A stretch of DNA of 64,000 nucleotides, taken from contig NC_081409.1 in assembly GCF_030272615.1 (NCBI RefSeq), forward strand, positions 650,538,468 to 650,602,467. The letters run 5' to 3'. Shown here piece after piece: positions 1 to 11,537 of the stretch; the first letter of the stretch is position 1; each line of letters starts with the position of its first letter. The notes beneath the pieces are model-generated. The model was not told the DNA's origin and searched no databases. It saw only the letters and a program-made list of their open reading frames with translations. The DNA is from Cryptomeria japonica (Eukaryota; Streptophyta; Pinopsida; Cupressales; Cupressaceae). Made by a program: the position numbers and the translations under genes.

Positions 1-3
1 CTT

Positions 4-270
4 GGGCACTGGATTAGTTGTAGCTCTCTTGCTAGGTGTTAATTGTGACTTGATTATATGAAGATTTATCTTTAAAGTTAGATGATGGTTATCTTAGTTA
101 TGGTAGGATAGTGTTGCCATTTTTATCATGGATGCTCCTAGGATGATGGCTATCTCAATTGTAGTTGGATAGTGTTGCCTTGGTTATCAAGGTGATCCTT
201 TGTCCAATAAAAGGAGGGGGCACTGGATTAGTTGTAGTTCTCTTGGTAGGTGTTAATTGTGACTTGATTA
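4..270. repeat. Two interleaved short direct duplications
   Basis: A 53-base segment starting GGGCACTGGATTAGTTGTAG occurs at 4-56 and again at 218-270 with two mismatches. Between the copies, about 60 bases starting GATGATGG(T/C)TATCT occur twice in tandem (82-141 and 142-200) and are more diverged. I see no coding potential. This looks like a decayed local duplication in old repeat DNA. Confidence 0.75.
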
Positions 271-324
271 ACTAGAGTAAAGCCAGTGATTACAAGTACT
301 AGAATAGCAAAGTAGCACACTCCA

Positions 325-363
325 CCATTAATGCATGAATTGATAAGATTTATGCATTAATGG
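325..363. repeat. Perfect 12-bp inverted repeat (hairpin)
   Basis: CCATTAATGCAT at 325-336 is the exact reverse complement of ATGCATTAATGG at 352-363, with a 15-base spacer. A second imperfect stem (GCCTGCCTAA / TTAGCAGGC) lies at about 451-478. They could be remnants of a small inverted-repeat transposon or chance palindromes. No target-site duplication was recognised. Confidence 0.6.
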
Positions 364-544
364 AATGGTTGTAGAAATTGCTACTAGCCATGTGGCTCAT
401 CGAGACCATTGTGAGGATGGATACCTCATTGTGAGTGGTAAGGTGGAAAAGCCTGCCTAATACTTCAATTAGCAGGCTCAAGTAAGCAAATGTACTTGAA
501 GATGAAAACTAATGAAATCTAACCCCTTAGTTTAGTTTATACCA

Positions 545-705
545 TAGCTCCAAGACTCACCTAGACTGGGCGAGTCTTGAGTCAGGTGACCTTTCGCGAG
601 TCCCAAGGGCTCGGACTCGAGCTCGTCTGAGTCCAGAGCAAGACTCACTGAGACTCGGGACTTGCAGACTTTGCTTAGACTCAAAGAGTCCCGATGCCAG
701 GACTT
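545..705. repeat. GACTC/GAGTC-rich block
   Basis: About 150 bases contain ten copies of GACTC or its complement GAGTC, in both orientations, and the block is much richer in G+C than its surroundings. Opposed copies could fold into several alternative hairpins. I cannot assign it to a named repeat family. Confidence 0.6.
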
Positions 706-1584
706 GGCCAGAATCTTTTTTTTAAGTTTTTTATTTCAAAACTAAACAAAAATAGGCATTTAAAAAAAAAAATTCTTCCAAAAACCCTAAAATGTCCCTA
801 AAAGAATCATTTCATCCAATACAAAAATCATGTTACATCCCTTCTATCGTTGGATTTTTCTCACATCTAACACCTTGTGCAGGTTATCATTGCTACCCCT
901 CAAACCCATTAGCGTCTCCACTCTCAAACTCCCACTAGTTAGTGGGACCTACCTTATATGCCTTCGTAGGAGGGATGCAGGCTCCTTTGAGCCATAGACT
1001 TCTAGTTATTGTTTTGATATTTGTTCGGAATATTTGATGACATGAATTCCATATTCCATGAGTTTTGTATATATTTGACAAAATTTAAATATGCTATTTC
1101 CTTCATCTATAATTTACATTTATAATTATGTTATCGATGCATACTTGTGTCTGTGATCAAATTAGCTTGCACTTGATGATGTTATTGTGTCTTTATGGTT
1201 TATTTAATAAAGGGTGCATGAAACAAGTTTTAAATCCATAAAAATTTCTAAATTTCTTGAGTTATTCACTTGTCAAGTCTGCATCGAGTTTTTTTATTGA
1301 GTCTACCAAGTTCATGCCGAGTTTAAGTCTCGTTTCTATGGTTTATAAATCTAAGACTAGATATAATCAAGATGTTGTTTTGTATTTTAATATCAATTGT
1401 CTTATAGCAAGTAGGAGTGATTACTTAGAAACATCTTTGGAGTGACCGTATCCTAGTATGTTTGCAAGTATAAGTAATAGCTAAGGTCTCAAACAATTCT
1501 ATATTTTTACTAGAATGCAGTAGGAACAGAAGTTCCTAGAAGCAGGGGATGGACTTTAGGTTCTTATTGAGGGTAGAGAGACTT
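706..1584. other. No gene recognised; AT-rich repeat-like DNA
   Basis: The only open frame is a 62-codon ORF at 1257-1445, with no recognisable motif or credible start context. A poly-A/T-rich stretch lies at 717-780. I see nothing else to annotate. Confidence 0.6.
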
Positions 1585-2010
1585 ATTAGCGAATTTCTTA
1601 AAAATTAAGATCGTAAGGTCCGTAAAACTTTATATGATATGTTAGAAGCTAAATTTTATTACACTTGGTGTTAGTGCTTTCATAGAATCTTGAAAGAGGC
1701 CTTGAGGTGGCTTACAATTTCCTAGAGATGTACTTAACCAAAAATTACTTTGTCTTTTAGCTAATATCATTAACTTAAGACTTCAATCAAGGGTTAAAAA
1801 ATTGATTAGCAATATTCTTTGAGAACCCAGATTATAAGGTCTAGAACATTATATATGATATATGATATGTTAGAAGCTCAAGTTTATAATGCTTAATGTA
1901 AGTGTTAGAATAGAAAGAGGCCTTGAGGTGGCTTGCAATGTCTTAAAGACTTAGCTAGTCTTAAAATACTTCGATTATGTATATTTATCATTAGCTTAAG
2001 GTTTGTATAA
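1585..2010 (+). repeat. Diverged tandem duplication, about 220-bp period
   Basis: The segment from about 1588 (GCGAATTTCTTAAAAATTAA) recurs from about 1808. Shared landmarks are AAGGTC, TATATGATATGTTAGAAGCT, AAAGAGGCCTTGAGGTGGCTT and a following TTAGCTAATATCATTA-like run. The copies differ by substitutions and small indels, for example an extra TATATGA in the second. No coding frame spans them. Confidence 0.65.
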
Positions 2011-2075
2011 GCATTTGGATGCATAAAAAGTCTATGTTCCATTTTTACATTTGAAATTAATAGTTTCTTGAACTA

Positions 2076-2770
2076 TCAGTAAAGCATATCCCTTGCATGT
2101 AATTGTTGTTCTAAGTTAAAAGGATCAATAGCCGCTCCCCATAGAACTGGTAACGGTTGTGCCATTCTAGTGTTCAAATTGATTGTAAGGGGAAGAACAA
2201 TAGGGTGAAGGACAAGAGCCTGGCAAACTGGAGATAATGTTGTATTTTTCGGAGGTGAAGGAGGTCTACTCATTGCCTTTCTTGTATAAAGGGGTGAATA
2301 AGAAAAGTTACTTTTTACTAGGTCTTCAAATGTAGGATCACTTAATCATTTCTTGCGATCTCCTCTAGTAAATCTTTTTGAATACAGATTGTCTATGAAA
2401 TCTTGAAGCAACAACCAACGATTGTTGATTTAATTTAGGAGTTTATTGATTCTGATTTTGATCTTGTCAAGGTTGTTTATGATTTCGTTCTTTGGTTAGG
2501 TTGATTTAGTTGTAGTTGTGGGCTTCTTTCAATGAACACTACAGGAAATCTTTCAAACACTGCTACCAGCTGTTGGGCTAGTTCTTCCTTTTCCTCTAGC
2601 ACCAGATTCGTTCACATATAATTTGCAATGTTTCTTCTTTGTCTCCAGGCAAGAGTGTTTAGTTGTGAGATTATGTCTTCTTGTTCAGCATGTACCCAAT
2701 CTATATTTGGTTGGACCACATGATAAATCTTCCCGTGTAGTAACACCATCTTAAAACATAATATGAATAT
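2076..2770 (-). pseudogene. Unrecognised decayed coding fragment of a minus-strand element
   Basis: On the minus strand, reading from about 2770, a frame gives a soluble-looking segment containing HAEQEDIISQLNTLAWRQRR. A single stop separates it from an Ala/Glu/Leu-rich stretch (EEKEELAQQLVAVFERFPVV), and a further open piece lies at 2076-2273. The composition looks like real former coding sequence, but I recognise no reverse transcriptase, integrase, protease or zinc knuckle. It follows an LTR-like block and a possible primer-binding site on the same strand, so it may be the gag-side end of a truncated LTR element running toward lower coordinates. Confidence 0.35.
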
Positions 2771-2822
2771 AGGCAATTGTAATAAAATATTTGTTCTTCC
2801 CCAGTAGAGTCACAAAAAAATC

Positions 2823-3372
2823 TGTTGGTTAACAGATTTTTCCTTATAAGATAGTTTCAGAATTGAATCTTGTTCTGAGAAATGAAGGACAAACTCGTAA
2901 CTTACAGTTGGGTAGATTATGAGATTAATCACCCTCTGAACTTTTATGTGGCACAGCTCCCATGTAAGATCATTTTTTTTTGAATTTTTTGAATAATAAA
3001 TATAAAAGGTGTATGTTTTTTACTAAAGAACAGGAAAGGCAATGACACTTGCACATCACTATTTAGATAATACGAATAATTGTTTTTTGAAATAAAACTT
3101 GCAATAGTTCAACTGAAACAATATCCACCATCAATACACAAACTCGCAGATCTGATCATTGATGTGTGGAATACAGTAATTGAAATGGAAATAATATTGC
3201 AGCTTTAAGTAAGAAAGAAATATCACTTCACATGTATAACCACAAAGACTTAACAACACATGATAACAACATTCAATTCGATGCACAGAGACAAAGAATG
3301 ATCCTGGCACAACAAAATTTATATTGACATTCAAAATTTGATGAGTTTGTATCACAGTACAACTAACCAACA
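2823..3372 (-). mobile_element. LTR-like block (minus orientation)
   Basis: On the minus strand the block starts TGTTGGTTAG and ends TAACCAACA, that is TG...CA with matching short terminal inverted bases. Just outside the lower end the minus strand reads TTTTTTTGTGACTCTACTGG (2801-2820). This resembles the start of the internal region of some plant Ty3/gypsy elements, whose PBS region has a TGGCGACTC...CTGGGGA-like form. No second copy is in the window, so this could be a lone 5' LTR of an element extending below position 2800. A small 80-codon ORF inside it is probably incidental. Confidence 0.35.
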
Positions 3373-3599
3373 AAATTTTTTGGACCCCCTCGAAGTCTTT
3401 TCAAACAGCATTTATAGAATGACCTCGTAACTATCAGCGTTGATAACCAATTTTTAGAGCAACCGATTAATAATAAAGTCTTTGAAACATAAAGAAATGT
3501 TGAAAACATAATATTTTAAAAGCATTAATGAAATTCATAAACATTGGACTTTCGTAACATAATGCAGTAAGGCTGAGATGGCTGTGAGGATGAGAATGC

Positions 3600-5187
3600 A
3601 TCGGTTCCTTTGTTCTGATCGACTGGTGGTGTAGTATTATTTGCCTTTAGATCTTTTTATGCCTGTGTCATAATTGGAATTTCATTGGAATTGGGAATGA
3701 TTACATTCGTGACTCTTAGTCTCCATAATTTCTTTCCTCGCTTTACATTATCCATTCTGTAAGAATACCCAGTGGAAGAATCTATGCACATTGTGAGCAT
3801 TGAATCATTTATTTCCAATTTACTAATATCATCTGGGTGGATTGACACTGAATTCACTACATCTTTGATCGTCTTTGTAAAATTACTTATAGATTTTGTC
3901 GTTTCTATTCTTGTATCGTCCTCTTTTACCACTTACAATAATTTGAAACTCCTGAATTTCCTCAATAATTGAATTACTAAGCATTACACTTTGCTTCAAA
4001 AATGTTTCCCTCCATTATACTTTTCTTCAACACTAGGCATTTGTTTTAATCAAGATCAGCGACCGATGTTTCAGTAATGAACTTGTCCACTACGAAGCAT
4101 AAAGTTTTCTTGCTATCATTGTATGCCTATTGCCACATTACATCTTCCTTTTTAATATTGGAGGTATCAGTACCAATTTCTTTGTTTAGCATAATCACAT
4201 CTTCATACACTTTTCTAATCTCAGCGATACATTTAGAAATCTTTTCAATAATTTTTTGTGCCCATTCTTCAGTTGCTTTCCCAAGTGTTCTATGTTTTAA
4301 CAATTTATTTACCACCTCTTTACCAGCAGGAATGCTAGGGTCAAAAGAGACACTTGATAGGCTAAATGGTTGAGGTGTAGAATCAAAAATCAGATTTGGA
4401 TTGACAAGAATAGTGTCCAAGGCCAATAGGAAAAGGTATACCTAACTTTTTCTTCTTAGAACATCTTTTGTTTACTTTTACCACCTACTTCCAGAGTTTA
4501 ACCAATACAAACCTATCTTCTACATATATGGGCAATTTAGTAGAAGTATCATCAAATCCTCTTATTCTTATGTAAGTGAAAGTTCAATCCTCTTATTCTT
4601 ATGTAAGTGAAAGTTCAATACTGAATAAAATAACCATCGGATTTATCAATCAATTGCATGGCTGCAGTAGACGTCCTTTGAGTTGATTACCTTGCAGATC
4701 TCTCTAACAAGCTTGATAGTGAGCACATTGTTCACTCTCCTGTAGTGGTAATAGTTGTTTTCCAATTAGAATTGGGGATAGTAATCATATGTAGGTATAT
4801 CCTCAGTCAAGGGCATATGCTAAGACGATGCAACACTCTAATGCAATCTAGGTTGTAAAACAAGAGAACTTGTAAAGCTCTTGTGCAGTTGATCATTGAT
4901 GATTTGTGCCCAATCTAGGTTTTGCTTCCGTTACATGATAAACTATATGAAGAAGTACATCCAGTCTTCCTAGTAATAAATTGTTTAGCTTCCCTTAATT
5001 TTGTGTAGCCAAACTAGAATGTTTGATACCTCATTAGAAGGATGAGTCCTTTGCATCCTTTTCACTAGTTGTGAGCTTTCCTTCTTGAGTTTCAACAACC
5101 ATTTTCTCACTATAACATTATTATGTATGGTTTTCTTCTCATTGAACAATGAGTATGAGATAGGAATTTCAAAGTCTGCATATTTCT
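3600..5187 (-). pseudogene. Z0: unrecognised decayed ORF, distal part (outermost layer)
   Basis: Several minus-strand frames in series look like one decayed protein. 5187-4985 contains YADFEIPISYSLFNEKK. The region around 4830-4640 contains EDIPTYDYY and RRVNNVLTIKLVREICKVIN, and 4880-4950 contains NLDWAQIIND. 4426-4127 is a helical, charged segment (EEWAQKIIEKISKCIAEIRK). 3932-3657 ends near a TTPPVDQNKG-type hydrophilic tail. Stops and frameshifts separate the pieces. No catalytic motif of RT, integrase, protease or RNase H is seen. The same ORF appears to continue upstream at 25250-25221, 26574-26305 and 43755-43643, each gap being a retrotransposon insertion. It could be the second ORF of a pol-less LTR element, but this is inference. 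Confidence 0.45.
4556..4617. repeat. Perfect 31-bp tandem duplication
   Basis: ATCCTCTTATTCTTATGTAA begins identical 31-base units at 4556-4586 and 4587-4617. Thirty-one is not a multiple of three, so within the Z0 remnant the duplication shifts the frame and must postdate loss of function. The absence of any mismatch suggests it is recent compared with the decay around it. Confidence 0.85.
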
Positions 5188-6311
5188 TGTTTGCAATATG
5201 AAGTGTCATTGATGTCAACTTGATGTCTAACAATATGTGTTGTCGCTAATGATGATTGGGCAATTGATTGTAGTCATTGATGTTGCTAATATTACTATTG
5301 TTGATGGTGTTGATAGGTGGTTATATGTAGAGGTTGATGGTTGTAGTTGCTTTGGGTTGTGGATGTCCACCTTCTTTGTAAGAAAGAGTATTTAATATCT
5401 AGCTGGAAGAACGCTCCTCATTCCTCTTCTATTGTGAATTTGGTCCTACAGATTTGGACATAATGTTTGTGTTATGTGCACATTGCACTACTATGTTTTG
5501 AGGTTCCTAGTGTTGCAGCTGGAGTAGTTTGTGATAATTATTTGCTGACAACTTTGATGTCTGTCATAAGAGGTATGATTGGTTCAGTAAATGCTCTACA
5601 TTTCTCTGCATTGATGTTGCAGGCATTGTGACTTAGAGGAAATGTTTTTAATTCTTGTGTGTTGTTTCAATTCTAGTTTCGAGTGTTGATATGTTCTGCA
5701 ATAAGGTTTATTGATGTTTTGTTTAGGAATATGTTTCCTAGTAGTTTGATGATGAGGTATTTTGTATCTGTTTGTATTGTGCTAGCATATATCGATATGA
5801 CAGTGAGAAAGAAATGTTTGGACTTGTTGATATGTTCTATGAATGTTCTTTTATGCTCCACATGGTGCTAGATGTTTAATTTGGTGTCATATTGTGTCTA
5901 ATGTTGTGTTTCCAAGTAACTATGGTTATTTAGCTAACAAAAGTTTGTTTTCCAGCTTGTTCTTAAGTCCTAAGGATACATGCTGACATTGGAGAGTTTG
6001 TTGAGTTGTGTTTGGTTCTTATCTATGGCATGTGCAGATCCGCATTGAGTTATTTCATTTGGATGATGTATTTTTGGCCAATTGGTTGTGTGTTGCATTG
6101 TTCATCTACACGTTACCTTGTTGCTGACTTTGGATGATGTACGCCAACATGTATATGGTTTGGAGCTGCTTAAAGAAGTGTAATATGATGTATTTAGGTC
6201 CTCTCTATCTCTAATATTGGACTATGCTCACCATAATTGTGTTTGGTAGCCAACTAGTTAGGACCTATGCTTGTCCCTTGTTCTAGCCAACTTATTTGAT
6301 GTTTGTAATGA
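5188..6311 (+). repeat. Cop1 5' LTR, first part
   Basis: This matches the 3' LTR (17509-17597, then 23603-24780) over landmarks such as GATGTC(A)ACCTGATGTCTAACA, GGTTGATGGTTGTAGTTGCT and the run ending GTTTGTAAT. It is interrupted at 6311 by Gyp1. Its last five bases AATGA (6307-6311) are one copy of the Gyp1 target-site duplication. Confidence 0.85.
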
Positions 6312-7083
6312 TGATGCAGGAGCATCCCCGGTTCTTGGCAATCTTGCATCAACCAAAAATATTTCCTTTCTGTTTTGTAGTTTCAACATTTCATTCTGCA
6401 TTTCTTGGCATTGGCTCACCGGATCTCGAGGAGTTGGATTTTTATTTGAAGACTTGATCATCTACCTTATTCCCAAACCGCAAAGCATTTGGATCATTTT
6501 CAAGCAAGTTATTGCTACCGGTTTCCAAGATAGTTTTTTGATATTGGTTGCCTGGACCTATTTGCATTTGTAATCTACCATATCCCTTCCGTAGCTTACG
6601 GAGCCCTGAGCATTGATTCCGATGTTCCTTGGTGTGTGGCCGACCTTCCCTTTGATTACACTTCATCCTTTGGATTTTTTGGAGGAATTTCTTTGGCGGA
6701 GGTTGACCTTGTTGTTTTTACATGTTAGGTCTTGTTCTTTGTCTTTTGATCCCTTTTTGGGATGACCGGATCCCCTTGGATCGTATAAATCATTGTAATT
6801 GAGAATTAGAGTAGAGATCAGTTAGGATATAGATCATAGAAGATAAAATCTTAAGATTGGGGGTCTCAGTTGCGACCCGTTCTATAATTAAGCATGTTTT
6901 AGCAGGCCACTGAGCCGGTTTCTGTAACCCGGTTGTTACTGGTTGATTGTAATCAATTTTCATAATATAATTCATTCAGTTCTACATTGCGTCTATCATA
7001 TCCTTGTGTTTCCATTGTGTTTACTCTTGCTGACCAGTCCAGATTGATCTCTTTGAGATCCCTCCTAACCGATGACTGCACCA
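6312..7083 (+). repeat. Gyp1 5' LTR
   Basis: This 772-base repeat starts TGATGCAGGAGCATCCCCGG and ends CTGCACCA just before AG and the PBS. The other copy is 11723-12506. The pair differs by scattered substitutions and by an extra CTTTTTGTTTTGC-like insertion in the 3' copy. Transcription should begin within it, but I did not identify a secure TATA box. Confidence 0.93.
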
Positions 7084-7085
7084 AG

Positions 7086-7097
7086 TGGTATCAGAGC
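7086..7097 (+). other. Gyp1 primer-binding site
   Basis: TGGTATCAGAGC begins two bases after the LTR end. This is the standard plant LTR-retrotransposon site complementary to the 3' end of initiator methionine tRNA, which primes minus-strand DNA synthesis. Confidence 0.93.
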
Positions 7098-7150
7098 AAG
7101 CTTTCATTCTAGAGATTGCGTTGTTGTGAGAAATTTTGACTGGTGTGAAG

Positions 7151-8012
7151 ATGGCACGGAGAGGAAATAGGAATGGTGGAGCACGTGGGAATGCAAACCC
7201 TGCTGTGATGGAAATGTTGCGAGAAATTGCAGCCCAGTTGGAATTCGTTGAGACAACCCAAAGAAGAGGCCAACATATTGAAGATGTGAGTGAAGATGAT
7301 GAAGAAGAAGCCTCAACAGAACAAGTAAACCCACCGGTGATTGATCTAGACGAAGAAACATTTTTGAGGGTTTTGAGTAGGGCGAATACTAAACCTCATT
7401 TTACCCCATCGGAATATGATGGAAAGTTGGATTCGGATGAATTGATGGATTGGATCTCGGAGATGGAGAAATATTTTGATTTTGAGAACACTGCAGAAGA
7501 AAGAAAGGTGAAATATGCATGTACCTAGTTGAAAGGTCATGCATCTCTTTGGTGGGAGCCTTTGCAGGTTGATAGATAGAGAAGAGGTAAAGAGAAGATC
7601 AAGACATGGGATCGGATGGTTGCTAAGTTGAAATCAAAATTTAGGCTGGCTGATTATCAAGTGAATCTGTTCTGGAAGTTGCAGAATTTAAGGCAGAAGG
7701 AATCTAGTGTAAAGGAGTACACCGAAGCATTTTACAAGTTGAATATCAGATCCGGACATGATGATGAAGTTGAACAAGTTGCAAGATATTTGAATGGATT
7801 GCGGATGTCTATACAAGATGAATTCAGTTTGATCAAATTGCAGAGTATTGAAGATGCTTACCAGTATGCCCTCAAAGTGGAAGAGAAGCTGAACAAAAGA
7901 TACGAGCAGAGATAGAGAGGTAGAGATGGAAGGTTTTATGGAGTAAGATTTCAAGGAGGAAGAGAACATACCGGAGAAAGAGGAACCTGTATGGATCAGA
8001 AAAAGACAAGGA
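7151..8012 (+). pseudogene. gag: Gyp1 gag (capsid), interrupted
   Basis: Gag is the structural protein that forms the cytoplasmic virus-like particle around the element RNA. I place the start at ATG 7151 (MARRGNRNGGARG), 54 bases after the PBS. An acidic segment (SEDDEEEAS) follows, then the retrotransposon-gag domain with LKGHASLWW at about 7529-7555 and VARYLNGL-type sequence near 7780. In-frame TAG codons interrupt it at 7526, 7577 and 7913, and a frameshift around 7990-8012 moves the frame into the zinc-knuckle region. Family resemblance to Gyp2 gag (LKGHALLWW) is clear. Confidence 0.85.
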
Positions 8013-8487
8013 AGTGAGCAAAGAAGGTAATTCATACTAGAAGGATGATAGAAATTTCTACCGGAGAAGAGAGCCAGATGGCTACCGGAATGAGAATTTT
8101 GGAAAAGATGACAAAAGACAAGACAAGAGAGTGTTTAGAGGAACTTTCTATAAGTGTGGAGGAGAAGGACATCGTGCTTTCGAATGTAAGAAGGTAGAGA
8201 GTACCGAGAGAACAATAGTGGTGGAAGAAAGCCCCACCGGATCAGCTAATAAACGGGAAGATGGAGAACTGTTGATGATGAGGAGAGCTTTGTGTCATAC
8301 CGGAGGAAATGAAGATCCCTTGCAGAGGAAGAATTTGTTCAAGACTAGATGTAAGGTATCCGTTAAGTGTTGTAAAGTTGTTATTGATAGTGGTAGTTCG
8401 AATAATCTTGTTTCAGAAGAGATGGTGAATAAGTTAAATTTGGAAAGATTGAAACACCCTAAGCCTTATCAGATAGCATGGATTTAG
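8013..8487 (+). pseudogene. Gyp1 nucleocapsid zinc knuckle and aspartic protease
   Basis: The frame used from about 8013 contains a TAG at 8038 and then a zinc knuckle at 8146-8190. The knuckle reads FYKCGGEGHRAFEC, where the first of the four CCHC ligands is Phe instead of Cys (TTC at 8146). The retropepsin active site VIDSGSSNNLVS follows, with the catalytic Asp codon at 8386. The protease would cut the Gag-Pol polyprotein. The frame ends at TAG 8485 but the coding frame continues unchanged into RT. The damaged knuckle suggests poor RNA packaging even without the stops. Confidence 0.85.
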
Positions 8488-9810
8488 GATGGTCATAAGT
8501 TGTTAGTAAGTGAGCAATGTTTGGTGAAATTGAAAATTGGGAATTATCATGATGAAGTTTTGTGTGATATTATGCCTATGGATATTTGTCACCTTTTGTT
8601 GGGTAGACCTTGGCAGTTTGATAGACAGGCAATACATGATGGGAGAAATAATACATACACTATTGTGGCCAATGGAATGAAACAAACTTTGTTGCCCTTG
8701 GAGGAGCCTTTGAAGAGTGAAGTCTATACGAATGCTAGAATCTGTTTGGTGGATGGAAGGAAATTCCTGGATGGGATGAGACATGAGAATGTGTGTTTTG
8801 CCTTAGTCCCTAAGAAGATTGAGAATCTGGAGCATGAAGAAGAACAACCGGAAGAGATAAAAGGGTTGCTGACAGAGTATGAAGACATCATTTCAAAAAA
8901 TGTGCTTGGTGGATTACCACCTGTGAGAAGTATCAGTCATTGCATGGACCTAGTCCCTGGATCTAGTTTGCTTAACAAAGCTGCACATCAGATGAAACCA
9001 ACAGAGAATGAAGAGTTGAATAGACAAGTGCAAGAATTGTTGAAGAAAGGTTTGATCAAAGAAAGTCTAAGTCCTTGTGCAGTACCAATAGTATTAGCAC
9101 CTAAGAAGAATAGAGAATGGAGGATGTGTACCGATTGTAGAGCAATAAACAAGATCATAGTTAAATACCAATTTCCTTTGCCTAGGTTGGATGACATAAT
9201 GGACTATTTGAGTGGAGCCAAATACTTTACAAAGATAGACATGAAGAGTGGATATCATCATATCAAGATCATAGAAGGAGATGAGTGGAAGACAACATTC
9301 AAGACAAATGAAAGACTGTATGAATGGTTGGTGATGCCTTTTGGGTTAACTAATGCACAAAGTACTTTCATGAGGCTGATGAATGAGGTATTGAAGAAAT
9401 TCTTGGTTAAGTTTGTTGTTGTATATTTGGATGACATTTTGATTTTCAGTAAGACAAAAGTGGAGCATTTGTTGCATTTAAGACAAGTTTTGCAGAGGTT
9501 GAGACAAGAAAAGTTGCTGATAAATCTTAAGAAGTGCACTTTCATGAAGGAAGAATTAGTCTATTTGGGATTTGTGATATCTGAGGATGGTTTGAAGATG
9601 GACCCTAAGAAAGTAAAAGCAATTGTTAAATGGCCTACACCAGAAAGCATTGGAGAGGTAAGATCATTTCATGGATTGGCTAGTTTCTACCAAAAGTTTA
9701 TCAGAAGTTTCAGTTTAGTTTGTAACCCTATGACTGAGACAATGAGGGGAGATAGGAAGCAGTTCAAGTGGACCACAGGAGCAAAGAAAAGTTTTGAACT
9801 GTTGAAGTAG
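8488..9810 (+). pseudogene. pol: Gyp1 reverse transcriptase
   Basis: This is the longest uninterrupted coding stretch in the window (about 436 codons), in frame with protease upstream and RNase H downstream. RT copies the element RNA into DNA inside the particle. Visible motifs in order are RQVQELLKKGLIKESLSPCA (before 9090), PKKNREWRMCTDCRAIN, PLPRLDDIMDYLSGAKYFTK with DMKSGYHHI, MPFGLTNAQSTF and the catalytic YLDD at 9424-9435. The thumb/connection region ends with HGLASFYQKFI. The stretch ends at TAG 9808 inside LK*KV, where Gyp2 has LKQRV, so this is a nonsense mutation and not a natural terminus. Confidence 0.93.
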
Positions 9811-10359
9811 AAAGTGACTGAGCAACCTGTGTTAGCTTTACCATATTTCAACAAAGCATTTCAAGTGGATTGTGATGCAAGTGGAACAACAATTGGAGCC
9901 ATATTGAGTTAGGAAGGGAGAGCAGTAGCTTATTTTAGTGAGAAATTGAATGATGCCCGGAGGAGATATTCATTGTATGATCAAGAATTTTATGCCATAG
10001 TTCAAGCCTTGAAGAAGTGGAGACATCACTTGTTGCCTAAGGAGTTTTTGTTGTATACCGATCATCAAGCTTTGCAGTATTTGAACAGTTAGAGGAAGTT
10101 GAATCAGAGACATATGAGATGGGTAGAATTTTTGCAGAGTTACACCTTTGTGTTGAAGCATAGAAGTGGGAAATCTAACAAAGTTGTTGATGCATTGAGT
10201 AGAAGGAGGAATTTGCTGACATAGATGAGAGTGACAGTATTAGGATTTGAGGAGTTGAAGACCTTGTATGATGATGACCTGGATTTTGCAGAACCTTGGA
10301 GAGCATGTAGAGAACCGGTTACGGTAGATATAGACAAGTGGTTGGATTACTTCATTTAG
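9811..10359 (+). pseudogene. pol: Gyp1 RNase H domain and linker, interrupted
   Basis: RNase H degrades the RNA strand of the RNA/DNA hybrid. The domain is seen as [48 protein letters not shown] and HRSGKSNKVVDALSRR. TAG stops fall at 9910, 10090, 10222 and 10357. At 9910 and 10357 Gyp2 has Gln at the matching place (LSQEG and LQDG). The frame is the same as RT and the following integrase, so only substitutions, not indels, broke this segment. Confidence 0.88.
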
Positions 10360-11537
10360 GATGGGATGTTATTCAGAGGAGTTCACTTGTGCATACCTAA
10401 GAGTTCTATGAGGGAGAATTTGATAAAGGAAAAACATACTGGAGGATTAGCCGGACTCTTTGGTGTTGATAAAATAGTAGCAGTGGTGAGTGAGCATTAC
10501 TTTTGGCCCCAGCTTCATAAGGATGCTAGGAAATATGTGCAAAGTTGTAGAGTTTGCCAAGTTGCAAAGGGTAGTAGTCAGAACGTGGGATTGTATAAAC
10601 CTTTGATAGTACCAAAGAGACCTTGGGAAGATATAAGAATGGATTTCATACTTGGATTACCTAAAACACAGAGAGGGAATGATTCTATATTTATCATAGT
10701 GGATAGATTCTTGAAAATGGCTCATTTCATACCTTGGAAGAAGACATCAGAAGCAGTGCATATAGTTGACCTATTTTTCAAGGAAGTGGTGAGATTGCAT
10801 GGATTACCTAAGAGGATAGTTTCAAACAGAGATATTAAGTTTGTTGGTTATTTTGGAGAACACTTTGGAAGAAGATGAAGACAGATTTGAAGTTCGGTTC
10901 TACTTTTTACCCACAGACTGATGGACAGACAAAAGTAGTTAACCGGAGCTTGGGAAATTTCTTAAGATGCTTAGTTGGAGACAAAACTGGAAGTTGGGAT
11001 TTGATTCTTGCACAAGAAGTGTTTGCCTACAATAATTCAGTAAACAGGAATACTGAAAGGACACCTTTTGAGATTGTTACTGAAGCACACCCTAGAGGTA
11101 TATCAGAATTAAGAGATATCAGCAGTGAAGACCAGAGAAGTTCAGAAGCAGAAGAATTTGCGGATCAAATAAAGAAATTACATATTCAAGTTAAGAAACA
11201 TTTGGAGGACATGAACAACAAGTATAAGGAGAAAGCAGATGAGAAGAGGAGATATAAGGAATTTGAAGTTGGCGATGAAGTGATGGTGTATCTGAGAAAA
11301 GAAAGATTCCTGGTTGGAATTTATAACAAGTTGCAGATGAGAATGTTTGGACCTTGCAAGGTTTTGAGAAAGTTTAGTTCCAAAAATGCATATGAAGTGG
11401 AGTTACTGGATAGTCTGAGTATTTCACCCATATTCAACATTGCAGATCTACATCAGTATCATGAACAAGAATTAAGTGAGGACTGTATTGCAGACTTGGG
11501 GAAACAATTGCCCCAGAAGGAACCGGATCAAATTTGA
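10360..11537 (+). pseudogene. pol: Gyp1 integrase, frameshifted
   Basis: Integrase joins the element DNA to the chromosome. The H2C2 zinc-binding region includes EKHTGGLAGLFGVDK and CRVCQVAKG. The core shows the first catalytic Asp in MDFILGLP (about 10640) and a second in SNRDIKF. At about 10866 one T appears missing (CACTTTGGAAG), shifting the frame, and coding resumes from 10869 as MKTDLKFGSTFYPQTDGQTK. The C-terminal part runs to 11537 (YLRKERFLVGIYNKLQMRMF, ISPIFNIADLHQY). A second frameshift near 11500-11520 leads into the chromodomain. Confidence 0.88.

Noticed and set aside
1257-1445. Short ORF as a small gene
   Set aside because: 62 codons, no motif, in AT-rich repeat DNA; it occurs at the rate expected by chance.
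8488-9810. Treating the 436-codon RT frame as an intact gene
   Set aside because: Its 5' and 3' ends are nonsense mutations within a longer polyprotein frame; it has no start signal of its own.
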